Source: an uncultured Cohaesibacter sp.
GTDB taxonomy: Bacteria; Pseudomonadota; Alphaproteobacteria; Rhizobiales; Cohaesibacteraceae
Reading direction: 5' to 3'
DNA length: 64,000 bases
Assembly (NCBI RefSeq): GCF_963667045.1
Contig: NZ_OY762934.1
Span: 1,357,501 to 1,421,500 of the forward strand
Made by a program: the position numbers and the translations under genes. Shown one piece after another: positions 54,056 through 62,945 of the stretch. A model generated the notes under the pieces. It was not told the DNA's origin and did not search any database. It saw only the letters and a list, made by a program, of their open reading frames with translations. Each line of letters opens with the position of its first letter. The first letter of the stretch is position 1.

Positions 54056-55009
54056 TTACGCCCAGATGCTGGCCAGCAGTCCAGCGAAAATGATCCAGCC
54101 GATCTGGGTGTTGGAGCGGAAGAGTGCAAGGCACTGGCCGGCGTTGCTGATATCGAGGGTCCAGATCTGCCAGCCCATATGGGCTGCAGCAATGGCAAGA
54201 CCGACAAAGGCAGGCCATGAAACACCGGCGATGACAAAGCAGATGGCCATGCACAGCACCATGACCGCATAGAAGAAGATCAGCCATTCGCGGGTGTTCT
54301 CGGCAAACAGCAGTGCGGTGGACTTCACCCCGATCATGACATCATCTTCCTTGTCCTGGTGGGCATAGATGGTGTCGTAACCGATGGTCCAGACGATGGC
54401 GCCCAGATACATCATCACCGGAGCCAGCGCCAGTTGGCCAGTGATCGCCGTCCATCCGACCAGAGCCCCCCAGGAGAAAGCAAGCCCGAGCACCAGCTGC
54501 GGCCAGTGGGTGATCCGCTTCATGAAGGGATAGATCGCAACGACACTGAGCGAAGCGAAGCCAAGCCAGATCGTGTAGCTGTTGAACTGCAACAGAACAA
54601 AAAGACCGATGAGCAACTGGGCTATAAGCCAGCCCCATGCGTTGCGGCGGGAAACCTGATGGCTCGGTAGCGGCCGCGATCGCGTGCGCTCGACCTTCTC
54701 ATCGATATTCTGATCAACCAGATCGTTATAGGTACAACCTGCCCCGCGCATGGCAACGGCACCAAGCCAGAAGGCAACGCCGTAATAGAGAATCTGCTCG
54801 ACCGAGGGAATGATCCCGGAGCCAGCGGTGGAAACCGCCAGCGTCATCGACCACAGGCACGGCCACAGCAACAGCCACCATCCAATGGGGCGCTCCAGCC
54901 GGGACAGGCGGGCATAGGGCCGGAACCAGGAAGGCAGAAGCGTATCCGCCCAATGGCCGCGCACAGCATCCGCAACGCGCCCCTCTCCCAGTGTCGCCTG
55001 ATCTTTCAT
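54056..55009 (-). CDS. ubiA: 4-hydroxybenzoate polyprenyltransferase
   Basis: A 317-residue intramembrane prenyltransferase from ATG 55009 (AAGGAC eight bases before). It attaches the polyprenyl tail to 4-hydroxybenzoate in ubiquinone synthesis. Both Asp-rich motifs are visible: NDLVDQNIDEKVERTRSRPL near 100 and YDTIYAHQDKEDDVMIGVKS near 215. These sit among about nine membrane helices, with PIGWWLLLWPCLWSM at the N-terminus. The tail length (commonly ten isoprenes in this group) cannot be read from sequence. It uses isoprenoid units supplied through Dxs. Confidence 0.95.
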   Translation of the reverse strand: MKDQATLGEGRVADAVRGHWADTLLPSWFRPYARLSRLERPIGWWLLLWPCLWSMTLAVSTAGSGIIPSVEQILYYGVAFWLGAVAMRGAGCTYNDLVDQNIDEKVERTRSRPLPSHQVSRRNAWGWLIAQLLIGLFVLLQFNSYTIWLGFASLSVVAIYPFMKRITHWPQLVLGLAFSWGALVGWTAITGQLALAPVMMYLGAIVWTIGYDTIYAHQDKEDDVMIGVKSTALLFAENTREWLIFFYAVMVLCMAICFVIAGVSWPAFVGLAIAAAHMGWQIWTLDISNAGQCLALFRSNTQIGWIIFAGLLASIWA

Positions 55010-55424
55010 TGCAATGTCCTTGGTCGTGGAAAGTAAGCCAGAAGGGTAGTTCAATCTCTGTTGTGAGCTTTGCCCCAAGCGTGCAGCAAGGTCAACACCT
55101 CAAATTGTATTGATTTGTCCTGCAACAGTAGCCTTTTGTATTATCTGTGTTAATTACAATTTGTATCTAACTGCGGATCACTCTCCGCGCTCCGCGCAAA
55201 CCCGCTCCCGCCGTCTTATGTGGGGAGACCGAGGGCAAAGGCAACCGACATATACGGACAAAGTTGCGCGAGGCGTTGCCATTTCGGCATTTGACCATGG
55301 CTTTTTGGGCAACAATCGCCTTGTGGGCTTGATTTTGCGGCAGCTGAAGGGTAGCAGACGTGCATCTGTCCCATTCCGTGTTTCCAGAGCCGTATCACAG
55401 GCTCTCTACCAAAAGGTGGCCCTG

Positions 55425-56717
55425 ATGACCGATCGCCTCAATGTCCTTCTAATCGGCTCTGGCGGGCGCGAGCATGCGCTGGCCTATCGTCTCAAGACGT
55501 CCCCCCGTCTTGGTGCGCTCTATGTGGCCCCGGGCAACGCCGGGATCCTGACGCTGGCGCAAAAGGCCGACATCAGCGAGAGCGATCACGATGCGGTCAT
55601 CGCCTTCTGCAAGGACAAGGCCATCGACTTCGTGATCGTCGGCCCGGAAGCACCGCTTGTGGATGGTCTGGTCGACAGCCTCACGGGAGCAGGTATCCTG
55701 ACCTTCGGCCCCACGAAAGAGGCCGCCCAGCTTGAAGGCTCCAAGGGCTACACCAAGGATCTGTGCGCAGAGTTCGATATCCCGACCGCTGCCTATGCGC
55801 GCTTTGGCGATTGCCCCTCGGCGCTCGCCTATCTCAAGGATCATCCGGCACCGATCGTTGTCAAGGCCGATGGCCTTGCTGCTGGCAAGGGCGTGACCGT
55901 GGCCATGAGCAACGCCGAGGCAGAAGCTGCCATCAGGGAATGCTTCGACGGCGCATTTGGCGACGCCGGAGCAGAAGTCGTGATCGAGGCTTTCCTGCAG
56001 GGCGAGGAAGCCAGCCTGTTTGCGCTATGCGATGGCAAAACCGCTCTTCATTTGGCCTCGGCACAGGATCACAAGCCCGTCGGCGAAGGCGATACCGGTC
56101 CGAACACCGGCGGTATGGGCGCCTACAGCCCGGCTCCGGTGATGACCGATGCCCTCACGGAAGAGGTCATGGAGAAGATCGTTCGCCCGACCATCAATGG
56201 CATGGCCAGTCGCGGAGCGCCTTTCACCGGCATCCTGTTCGTCGGCCTGATGATCACCGACAAGGGCCCGGAACTGATCGAATATAACGTCCGCTTCGGT
56301 GATCCGGAGTGCCAGACCCTGATGATGCGCCTTGAAAGCGACCTGCTTGAGCTGCTGCTTGCTGCGGCCAAGGGCGAGCTGGAAGGCGTCGATGCCAAAT
56401 GGTCTGACGATGTGGTGATGAATGTGGTGCTCGCCTCCAAGGGCTACCCCGGCTCCTATGAAAAGGGCACCGTGATCGAGGACCTATCCGCTGCCGAAGC
56501 CATCGAAGGCGTCACGGTTTTCCATGCTGGTACGGCCGAGAAAGACGGCAAACTGCTGGCGACCGGCGGCCGCGTCCTCAATGTCTGTGCCCGCGGCAAG
56601 TCCGTGACGGAAGCCCAGAGCCTTGCCTACAAGGCGGTTGATGCCGTGCGCTGGGATAACGGCTTCTGCCGCCGCGACATCGGCTGGCGTGCCGTGGCCC
56701 GCGAGCAGAAAGCCTGA
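55425..56717 (+). CDS. purD: phosphoribosylamine-glycine ligase (GAR synthetase)
   Basis: A 430-residue ATP-grasp enzyme from ATG 55425 (AAAAGG ahead); the in-frame region back to 55110 is not part of the protein. It joins glycine to 5-phosphoribosylamine, the second step of purine synthesis. Motifs: [17 protein letters not shown] at the N-terminus, [13 protein letters not shown], the ATP-grasp core [32 protein letters not shown] and [12 protein letters not shown], in the standard order. The length is normal for PurD. Confidence 0.97.
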   Translation: MTDRLNVLLIGSGGREHALAYRLKTSPRLGALYVAPGNAGILTLAQKADISESDHDAVIAFCKDKAIDFVIVGPEAPLVDGLVDSLTGAGILTFGPTKEAAQLEGSKGYTKDLCAEFDIPTAAYARFGDCPSALAYLKDHPAPIVVKADGLAAGKGVTVAMSNAEAEAAIRECFDGAFGDAGAEVVIEAFLQGEEASLFALCDGKTALHLASAQDHKPVGEGDTGPNTGGMGAYSPAPVMTDALTEEVMEKIVRPTINGMASRGAPFTGILFVGLMITDKGPELIEYNVRFGDPECQTLMMRLESDLLELLLAAAKGELEGVDAKWSDDVVMNVVLASKGYPGSYEKGTVIEDLSAAEAIEGVTVFHAGTAEKDGKLLATGGRVLNVCARGKSVTEAQSLAYKAVDAVRWDNGFCRRDIGWRAVAREQKA

Positions 56718-56761
56718 CATCCAGCTAAAAACATCAATGCGCATTGGCTCATACCGATAGC

Positions 56762-56796
56762 AAAACCCGCCGCGATCCGATCGCGACGGGTTTTTT
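56762..56796. terminator. bidirectional terminator between purD and the FecR gene
   Basis: AAAACCCG (56762-56769) pairs with CGGGTTTT (56787-56794), with an inner CGCGATC/GATCGCG helix separated by one mismatch, then TTTTTT. The mirror side gives TTTTG for the minus strand. Confidence 0.88.
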
Positions 56797-56821
56797 GATC
56801 CATTTGCGCTGCCCTTGAATT

Positions 56822-57799
56822 CTAACGGCGGCGGAAGAATACGAGATACAGGGACCCCAGCCCGAGGACCACTCCGGCGACAACACCCACGAGCGCGACG
56901 CGAACCCAATAGTTGATGCCAGCAAATTGCGCATTCAGATCGATGAACGGCGACAGGGCAACAACAATGAGGCCCGTGACCCAGCCTATGGATGTGTTGA
57001 TGATCTCTCCCAGATAGCCGACGACAATCGCCAGACCGTCGGTAAGTGTTAATCCGACCCGGCCAATCGGGTTGGCGCGCCAGCGCTCCCGATCCTGTCG
57101 TTGCCTCGCTGTCTCCATTTCTTCGGGGCTGTCATCGCCGCGCGCAATGAAGGTCAGTCGAACACTGCCTGCATGCGCGGTGTCGTTGCCGCCCTTGAAC
57201 AATCCCTTTTCCGATAACAAAGCCATGCCAGAGGCCAGACCGGAGGATAGGCTCGCCACATTCATGGTCACGGCTTCCCCTGCCTTCACGTCAAAGGCTT
57301 CGTCCTCCACGCGGTTTTTCACCTCAACGACACCTTCGTGCACGCGGACTTTGGCCCATTCATCATCAATGGAAACGGTAAAATCCGTGCCTTTTACTGC
57401 GGCTACCAGATAAGGTGTTTCCACCTTGAAGTGCTGGCTCTTCTGCTTGTCGATCGACAGCGTGATTGTGCCCCGCGTCTGACGGACAATCGTCATGTCG
57501 GGCTTGATTTCATCCTCGGGTGGCAGGCTGAGCGTCGTGTTGGAGCTGACCTGGATATGCTGTTTGCTGTTTGACAGCATCAATCGGGTTCGAGGGCCTG
57601 TCTTCAGCGTCTGGCCGGCAAGCAAAACTTGCCCGCTCTGAACGGCTACAGGCTCGGCTCCAGTCACCTCGACATGGGCAACGCCACTCAATTGCAAGAC
57701 TTTCCAGACATCCGATACAGGACTGACGGTTTCCTGCGCCCGGGCAACCACGCCACAAGACATGAAAAACGCAACACAAATTGCGAACAGAGTTTTCAA
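56822..57799 (-). CDS. FecR-domain protein with C-terminal membrane helices
   Basis: A 325-residue protein. The start is TTG 57799, with GAGGGGAAC ahead. A signal peptide (LFAICVAFFMSCGVVARAQ) places the FecR-like beta domain (about 50-180) in the periplasm: GQTLKTGPRTRLML, IQVSSNTTLSLPP, HFKVETPYLVAAVKGTDFTVSI. Two or three hydrophobic helices (about 235-320) and a basic end (FFRRR) anchor it. Unlike classical FecR anti-sigma sensors there is no cytoplasmic N-terminal anti-sigma part and no sigma factor nearby, so it is probably an envelope protein of the broad FecR family rather than an iron-dicitrate regulator. Confidence 0.85.
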   Translation of the reverse strand: MKTLFAICVAFFMSCGVVARAQETVSPVSDVWKVLQLSGVAHVEVTGAEPVAVQSGQVLLAGQTLKTGPRTRLMLSNSKQHIQVSSNTTLSLPPEDEIKPDMTIVRQTRGTITLSIDKQKSQHFKVETPYLVAAVKGTDFTVSIDDEWAKVRVHEGVVEVKNRVEDEAFDVKAGEAVTMNVASLSSGLASGMALLSEKGLFKGGNDTAHAGSVRLTFIARGDDSPEEMETARQRQDRERWRANPIGRVGLTLTDGLAIVVGYLGEIINTSIGWVTGLIVVALSPFIDLNAQFAGINYWVRVALVGVVAGVVLGLGSLYLVFFRRR

Positions 57800-58210
57800 G
57801 GTGGGTTCCCCTCATCACCCATGCCAAGTTCCGGATCACCCTCACCCCGCTCGCGATCCAAATTTGGCAGAACTAACCATGACAGGAGTATCGATAGGCC
57901 CAATCGGTGAAGGATCCTTGAACAGTGGCCAGCTTCTGCGTTTTTGGTAAAGATTGTTCAAATATTCATTTGCATAAATTATAATCGAATATCTGCAAGC
58001 AAACAATTTTTCCCCTCGCAGGTTCCTTCCTTGGTGCTTCCTGATTTGCACTGTGGAAAGCTCAACAGCAGGCATGTGCGGTCCTTTCGCCCGACTGAAA
58101 TTCTCAATACGACAAAGCGGCACGAATCCTATAGCTTCATAGGACAATGAAGGCGTTCCCACATGACCGATTGGCCATGAGACGCGGGAACGCGGACCCT
58201 CTGGAGGACC
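57800..58210. promoter_or_regulatory. divergent region with AT-rich core
   Basis: About 410 bases between the FecR gene and the RNA methyltransferase gene. The AT-rich part (57945-58010) fits promoter DNA, but no good hexamer pair or palindrome can be named. No gene was seen. Confidence 0.3.
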
Positions 58211-59458
58211 ATGAGCAAGGTGACAGATCCTGTTGAAATCACGATAGACGAACTTGGCGGCAAAGGAGACGGGATCGCCTACCACAGCGGCGGTAGCCTT
58301 TACGTTCCCTATGCCCTTGCAGGGGAACGCGTTCGGGTCACTCCCATGGGTGAACGGGGCGATCTGGAAGACATCATCACGGCCTCTCCGCAGCGAGCCG
58401 AACCGATCTGTCCGCTGTTCATGACCTGCGGTGGCTGTTCCATGCAGCATATGGATGCCGATCTTTACGGCGCATGGAAGACGTCTCTGGTAGGCGACGC
58501 TCTGGCCTCGCGCGGGCTCAACGATGTGCCCATCAACCCATTGATGACGACAAAGCCGGGCGGGCGGCGGCGGGCTGTGCTGACGGCGCGGCTCATCGGA
58601 CGGCGCCTGTTGTTCGGCTATCATGAGGCACGCTCCAACCGGGTTGTCGATGTAGACCACTGCCCGTTGCTGGTCCCTGCCCTCAATGCGCTATTGCCAC
58701 GATTGGCCGATTTCTTGCCGCTGTTCCTGACCAAGAAGAACGAAGCCCGCATCACCATGTTGGCCACAAGCTCCGGGATCGACCTAAGCCTTGATGATGT
58801 CAAGAACATGCGCGATGGCCAGGATTATCTCAAGGCGGTTGAGATGGCCGAAACGCTTAATCTGGCGCGGCTCACGGCCAATGGCGACATCCTGCTTGAG
58901 CGCCGTCCGCCGCTCCTGTCCATGGGGGGAGCCGAAGTCAGCCCACCACCGGGGGCCTTTGTGCAGGCCGAGGAAAGCGCCGAACTGGCCATGGCCAAGA
59001 TGGTGATCGACAGCGTTGGCGACGCCAAGCGGGTCATCGACCTGTTCTGTGGCTCGGGCACCTTTGCCCTCAGGCTTGCCAGAAAGGCTCAGGTCTGGGC
59101 CCTGGAGAGCGAGGACGCCGCGATCAAGTCGCTGGAGAGGGCCTGGCGCTTTGGCAGTCAGCTCAAGGGTATCAAGATGGAACGGCGCGATCTTTTCCGC
59201 CGCCCATTGCTTGCCGCCGAGATGAAGAAATTCGACGCGCTGGTGTTCGACCCGCCTCGGGCTGGTGCCAAGGCACAGTGCGAGGAAATCGCCAAGACCC
59301 GCATTCCGGTAGTCGTCGCGGTTTCCTGCAATCCCGGCACGCTGGCGCGTGATCTGCGCATTCTGGTCGATGGAGGCTACCAGATTGCCTCCGTTACACC
59401 GGTTGACCAGTTTCTCTATTCCCCGCATGTCGAGTGCGTAGCGACGCTCACCCGCTGA
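58211..59458 (+). CDS. TRAM / Fe-S class I RNA (uracil-5-) methyltransferase, RlmD/RumA-like
   Basis: A 415-residue protein. The N-terminal TRAM domain (1-55) is EITIDELGGKGDGIA through LAGERVRVTP. An Fe-S cluster is held by Cys in CPLFMTCGGCSMQHM and DHCPLL. A SAM-dependent domain follows with VIDLFCGSGTFALRLA, FDPPRAGAKAQCEEIA and the catalytic SCNPGTLARDL. The family makes 5-methyluridine in 23S rRNA (RlmC/RlmD) or tRNA. The exact target position is not determined. GGAGG lies before ATG 58211. Confidence 0.92.
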   Translation: MSKVTDPVEITIDELGGKGDGIAYHSGGSLYVPYALAGERVRVTPMGERGDLEDIITASPQRAEPICPLFMTCGGCSMQHMDADLYGAWKTSLVGDALASRGLNDVPINPLMTTKPGGRRRAVLTARLIGRRLLFGYHEARSNRVVDVDHCPLLVPALNALLPRLADFLPLFLTKKNEARITMLATSSGIDLSLDDVKNMRDGQDYLKAVEMAETLNLARLTANGDILLERRPPLLSMGGAEVSPPPGAFVQAEESAELAMAKMVIDSVGDAKRVIDLFCGSGTFALRLARKAQVWALESEDAAIKSLERAWRFGSQLKGIKMERRDLFRRPLLAAEMKKFDALVFDPPRAGAKAQCEEIAKTRIPVVVAVSCNPGTLARDLRILVDGGYQIASVTPVDQFLYSPHVECVATLTR

Positions 59459-59510
59459 CCCCATTCATGCGCCCATCCATGCGCCTGACAGTCGATCTCA
59501 TCATCTTTTG

Positions 59511-59544
59511 CGCTCCACGCTGGCCCTGCTGGTGTGGAGCGTTT
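59511..59544 (+). terminator. terminator after the RNA methyltransferase gene
   Basis: CGCTCCAC (59511-59518) pairs with GTGGAGCG (59534-59541) over 8 bp, followed by TTTGATT. About 50 bases past the stop. Confidence 0.5.
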
Positions 59545-59691
59545 GATTCCATTGGAAAAATGCAATCCGGACCATCCTATTCTTCCGCATTTCGTTGGGT
59601 GCGACTTGATCTCGCCACGAAGCTGACTAGATATTGCATCAAATGACAAGTTTTGGGTGCATCAGCTCAAGCTCGGAAAGGGCACCACCAG

Positions 59692-59997
59692 ATGGTCCAC
59701 ATAAAGCGATGGGTGATCATCGCCTTCGCTATCATGCTGTTTCTCGTCGGGCTGGCTTCCGTCTGGACACCCGTGCCGATCGGTGCCGTGATGATGACCT
59801 TTGCCACCTTCCTGCTGATCGCCTATAGTCGACGCGGCCGGGCACTGGTGCGTGGCGTTCGTCGCCGGTCTGCCCTTATTGACAAGCAGATGCGCTGGTT
59901 CGAAACCCGTAGCAAGGCCAAGATGGTGCGGGTTCTCAAGACCACCCAGCCTCTGGAATCCCGTTTGCGCTTTGGCACCAGACATATCAAGCCCTGA
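59692..59997 (+). CDS. small membrane protein, paralogue A
   Basis: A 101-residue protein from ATG 59692. Two membrane segments (about 6-22, WVIIAFAIMLFLVGLAS, and 29-45, GAVMMTFATFLLIAYS) surround a PVPIG turn; then a basic tail (SRRGRALVRGVRRRSAL) and the motif VLKTTQPLESR. The layout recalls DUF454 or PGPGW-type small membrane proteins, but I cannot assign either with confidence. The following gene at 60207 has the same build and motifs, so the two are a tandem paralogue pair. Confidence 0.65.
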   Translation: MVHIKRWVIIAFAIMLFLVGLASVWTPVPIGAVMMTFATFLLIAYSRRGRALVRGVRRRSALIDKQMRWFETRSKAKMVRVLKTTQPLESRLRFGTRHIKP

Positions 59998-60206
59998 TCG
60001 AATTAAAGTGGGCTGGGCCGAGACCGCTCTATGCGGCATCGCTGCCTCATGCCTTTGCCAATTCTCGGTGCCCCGCTCTTGTTCCGACACCCTCCCCCAT
60101 TCTTTCGGCTGCTGATTGGAAGTCACTTCGCAAGGCATGCAAAAGGGGTGCTGCTGTCTTCCGTTTGTCACAGACCCGTCCTATTGAAAGGAATCGAGCC
60201 TCTGCA

Positions 60207-60629
60207 ATGAGCAGATCCCGTCATGTCTGGAGGCTGAATGGGTACCCGGAAGACCGGTTGCTCATCGTCAAGGAGCGTCAAACGGTGATCTCAAATCTCC
60301 GACAATGGGCGATATTGGGCTTCGCCTTTCTATGTCTGATTGCCGGACTGGCAACGATCTGGCTGCCGATCCCCACCGGCGTACCACTGCTGGCGCTCGG
60401 CGCTTTTCTGGTCATCGCCAATAGCCGGACAGGCCGCAACGCCGTCCGTCGCCTGCGCAAGGCCATTGGCTGGCTGGATCATGCTCTGGTCTGGCTGGAG
60501 GACCGGGCAAGCCGCCCCTTCGGACGCGTCCTCAAGACCACCCGCCCGCTGATGACACGCCATCGCCGCAAAGCCGAAGAGGCATCGATACGCCGAGAGG
60601 CAGGGTGCGACAATCAGCCGGAAATCTAG
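60207..60629 (+). CDS. small membrane protein, paralogue B
   Basis: About 140 residues from ATG 60207; an earlier in-frame start at 60165 is possible. It is similar to the preceding protein: WAILGFAFLCLIAGLATIWLP, a PIPTG turn, LLALGAFLVIANSRTGR, then a basic, helical tail with VLKTTRPLMTRH. It carries an extra polar N-terminus of about 30 residues and a longer C-terminus (RRKAEEASIRREAG). Function is unknown. The 209-base gap between the two allows separate promoters. Confidence 0.65.
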   Translation: MSRSRHVWRLNGYPEDRLLIVKERQTVISNLRQWAILGFAFLCLIAGLATIWLPIPTGVPLLALGAFLVIANSRTGRNAVRRLRKAIGWLDHALVWLEDRASRPFGRVLKTTRPLMTRHRRKAEEASIRREAGCDNQPEI

Positions 60630-60889
60630 GCGCCCATCCTTGGCAAACCTCAGCAAGGGGGGCAGAAATCTCTTTTCCGATTCAACCACTCAAAACATAT
60701 GGTTGCAAACCGGCCAACCGCCCACCCTACCAAGGACGCCTTGTGCGAACCGCGCCAAATCTTTATCTTCTGACAATGGCTTACAGGAACGCTGCGCGGC
60801 AACAATCGCACAATCGTTCTTTTGTCGTTTCACACCTCCGCCCCCAAATGGCAGGAAGGCACAGGGGCTGGCCTGGTCAGGATTGCGCG

Positions 60890-61369
60890 ATGTATAAACC
60901 GATCGTCAAAGTGATAGAAGTGCCAACTGATGCACTCACAGCCTATCGTCTGTTCACGGTGGAGATGGGAAGCTGGTGGCCGCTTGATACGCGATCCATT
61001 TCGATACACAGCACCGGAATTCCGGCCAAGGCGCTGGAAACCGATCCTGTCGCGGGCGGTGCCATCATCGAAATCGCATCGGATGACACGCGCCATGTCT
61101 GGGGCAATTTCACCGACTGTGATGAACCGAATTCGGTCGCGCTGGACTTCCACATGGGACAACCGATGGATCAGGCGACCCATCTTGTGGTCAGCTTCTT
61201 CGCCCCACACCCCCAGCAGACCATGGTCAAACTGGTGCATGGCGGATGGGACTGCTATGGCCCGATCGCGCCGATGATGCGCGATGGCTATGACAAGGGC
61301 TGGGACGAGATCTTTTCGTTTCACTTTGCCCGAGCGTGCGAGAAAGCCCGGTTTCTGCGCCGCGCCTGA
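60890..61369 (+). CDS. SRPBCC/AHSA1-family protein
   Basis: A 159-residue protein from ATG 60890; a longer frame upstream to 60605 lacks features. The start-of-fold signature is PIVKVIEVPTDALTAYRLFTVEMGSWWPL, with VAGGAIIEI and the strand-rich middle ending in GWDEIFSFHFARAC, typical of the activator-of-Hsp90 homologue branch of the helix-grip fold. These bind hydrophobic ligands or act in stress. No ribosome-binding site stands out. Single gene with a terminator after it. Confidence 0.82.
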   Translation: MYKPIVKVIEVPTDALTAYRLFTVEMGSWWPLDTRSISIHSTGIPAKALETDPVAGGAIIEIASDDTRHVWGNFTDCDEPNSVALDFHMGQPMDQATHLVVSFFAPHPQQTMVKLVHGGWDCYGPIAPMMRDGYDKGWDEIFSFHFARACEKARFLRRA

Positions 61370-61413
61370 TTGCACCCGCTAACCGGCCTTATCCCTTGAA
61401 GCAGAATGCAATA

Positions 61414-61446
61414 AACGCCCGATTGTGCCTGACAATCGGGCGTTTT
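61414..61446. terminator. terminator after the AHSA1-like gene
   Basis: A perfect 13-bp stem (61414-61426 against 61432-61444) with a 5-base loop and TTTT after it. It works for the plus strand and partly for the minus. Confidence 0.9.
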
Positions 61447-61509
61447 CATTCAAGGCCTCCAAATGCCCCGGGACGTGCCTGTCCTGAGGCTGGAGGAGAG
61501 AGGGACCGG

Positions 61510-61601
61510 CAGCCCTTCGCAGTCAGATTTGGATCCACGAAGGGCTGTCTCGGTTTTGGCCATCCAGTACCGGTCTGATCAAGGGGGGACGATCAGACCG
61601 G
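61510..61601 (-). promoter_or_regulatory. two hairpins downstream of ald
   Basis: CAGCCCTTCG/CGAAGGGCTG (61510-61519, 61538-61547) and CCGGTCTGATC/GATCAGACCGG (61570-61580, 61591-61601) are both perfect. Neither has a U-tract on the minus strand; they may stabilise the ald message or stop exonucleases. Confidence 0.4.
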
Positions 61602-61607
61602 GTTGCT

Positions 61608-62726
61608 TCAGAGGCCCAGAATGCTTTCAGCCGACACATAGTCGTAGCCAAGGGCCTTGGCGACGGCTTCATAGGTTACCTTGCCGTCGTGAACGTTGAG
61701 ACCGGCGCGCAGATATTTGTCATCCTTGCAGGCCTGTTCCCAGCCCTTGTTGGCCAGAGCCAGTGCGAACGGCAGGGTGGCGTTGTTGAGCGCGAAGGTC
61801 GATGTGCGTGCAACGCAGCCCGGCATGTTGGCAACGCAATAGTGTACGACACCGTCGACCACATAGGTCGGATCGGAGTGGGTGGTTGCCTTTGATGTTT
61901 CAAAGCAGCCGCCCTGGTCAATGGCCACGTCAACAACAGCGGAGCCCGGACGCATTGTCTTGATCATTTCGGCGGTCACCAGTTTCGGGGTCTCCGCACC
62001 CGGGATCAGCACGGTTCCGATGACCAGATCAGCCTTGGCAACAAGGCGGGCGATGTTGCCCTTGTTGGAGTAGACTGTCTTGATCGCCGTACCGAAGCGA
62101 TCAACTGCTGCACGCAAGGCGTTGGTGTTGCTGTCAACCATGGTCACGCTGGCACCCATGCCAAGAGCCACCCGGGCCGCGTTGGTGCCGGACACGCCAG
62201 CACCGATGATGACGACTTCAGCCGGATCAACGCCCGGTACGCCGCCGAGCAGTATGCCCATGCCGCCACCGGTGTTTTCCAGAGCCTGTGCGCCGACCTG
62301 CGGAGCCAGACGGCCAGCCACTTCGGACATTGGGAACAACAGCGGCAGAGCGCCGGTCGGGGATGTCACGGTCTCATAGGCAATGCAGGTTGCGCCGGAT
62401 TTGACGAGGTCTGCAGTCTGGGCCGGATCCGGAGCCAGATGCAGGTATGTGAAGAGAAGCTGGCCGGGGCGCAGTTTGGCGCGCTCGACAGCAAGCGGTT
62501 CCTTCACCTTGACGACCATTTCGGCCTTGGCGAAGATTTCGTCCGGGGTAGCGACGATCGTGGCTCCTGCTGCAGCATAGTCTTCGTCGGCACAGCCGAT
62601 ACCAGCGCCAGCGCCAGTTTCAATCATGACTTCATGGCCGCAGGCGACCAGTTCCTGAACAGAGGACGGGACAAGACCAACGCGGTCTTCGTGGTCCTTG
62701 ATCTCTTTTGGGCATCCGATAAGCAT
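61608..62726 (-). CDS. ald: alanine dehydrogenase
   Basis: A 372-residue protein from ATG 62726 (GGAGA nine bases before), the normal length of Ald. It interconverts alanine plus NAD+ and pyruvate plus ammonia plus NADH. Visible motifs: MLIGCPKEIKDHEDRVGLVP at the N-terminus, VKVKEPL, TYLHLA, the glycine-rich ENTGGGMGILLGGVPGV and the NAD fold VVIIGAGVSGTNAARVALGMGASVTMVDSN. The catalytic His/Asp region VDVAIDQGGC is late in the chain. It is divergent from a Lrp-type regulator with shared operator sites, the standard genetic pairing for Ald. Confidence 0.97.
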   Translation of the reverse strand: MLIGCPKEIKDHEDRVGLVPSSVQELVACGHEVMIETGAGAGIGCADEDYAAAGATIVATPDEIFAKAEMVVKVKEPLAVERAKLRPGQLLFTYLHLAPDPAQTADLVKSGATCIAYETVTSPTGALPLLFPMSEVAGRLAPQVGAQALENTGGGMGILLGGVPGVDPAEVVIIGAGVSGTNAARVALGMGASVTMVDSNTNALRAAVDRFGTAIKTVYSNKGNIARLVAKADLVIGTVLIPGAETPKLVTAEMIKTMRPGSAVVDVAIDQGGCFETSKATTHSDPTYVVDGVVHYCVANMPGCVARTSTFALNNATLPFALALANKGWEQACKDDKYLRAGLNVHDGKVTYEAVAKALGYDYVSAESILGL

Positions 62727-62855
62727 TGTTTGGTTCTCCGTGGTGTATTGCCGCCAATGCGCCTCCTTGTTGGGCGTGCACCGCCTTTCTGAGGGGCCGT
62801 TCACACGCTGTGCGGGACGCTTTTGGGTCTTCGAATTACCTATCAATGATGAACC

Positions 62856-62869
62856 ATAATTTGCGCAAT
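62856..62869. promoter_or_regulatory. Lrp/AldR-type operator site 1
   Basis: A 14-base sequence ATAATTTGCGCAAT upstream of ald. The same 14 bases occur reversed at 62914-62927 in the divergent spacer. Centre-to-centre distance is 58 bases. Confidence 0.65.
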
Positions 62870-62913
62870 GTGCGGCGAAAGGATCTTGTTTTACCGACAG
62901 TTTTTCGCATATA

Positions 62914-62927
62914 ATTGCGCAAATTAT
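62914..62927. promoter_or_regulatory. Lrp/AldR-type operator site 2
   Basis: ATTGCGCAAATTAT, the exact reverse complement of site 1, ending 18 bases before the Lrp-type start at 62946. It likely lies over or close to the regulator's own promoter, allowing autoregulation. Confidence 0.65.
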
Positions 62928-62945
62928 CAAAATCATCGAATTTTC

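Noticed and set aside
55110-55424. N-terminal extension of the purD frame
   Set aside because: PurD starts with [13 protein letters not shown] shortly after ATG 55425; the extension is not conserved and lacks a ribosome-binding site.
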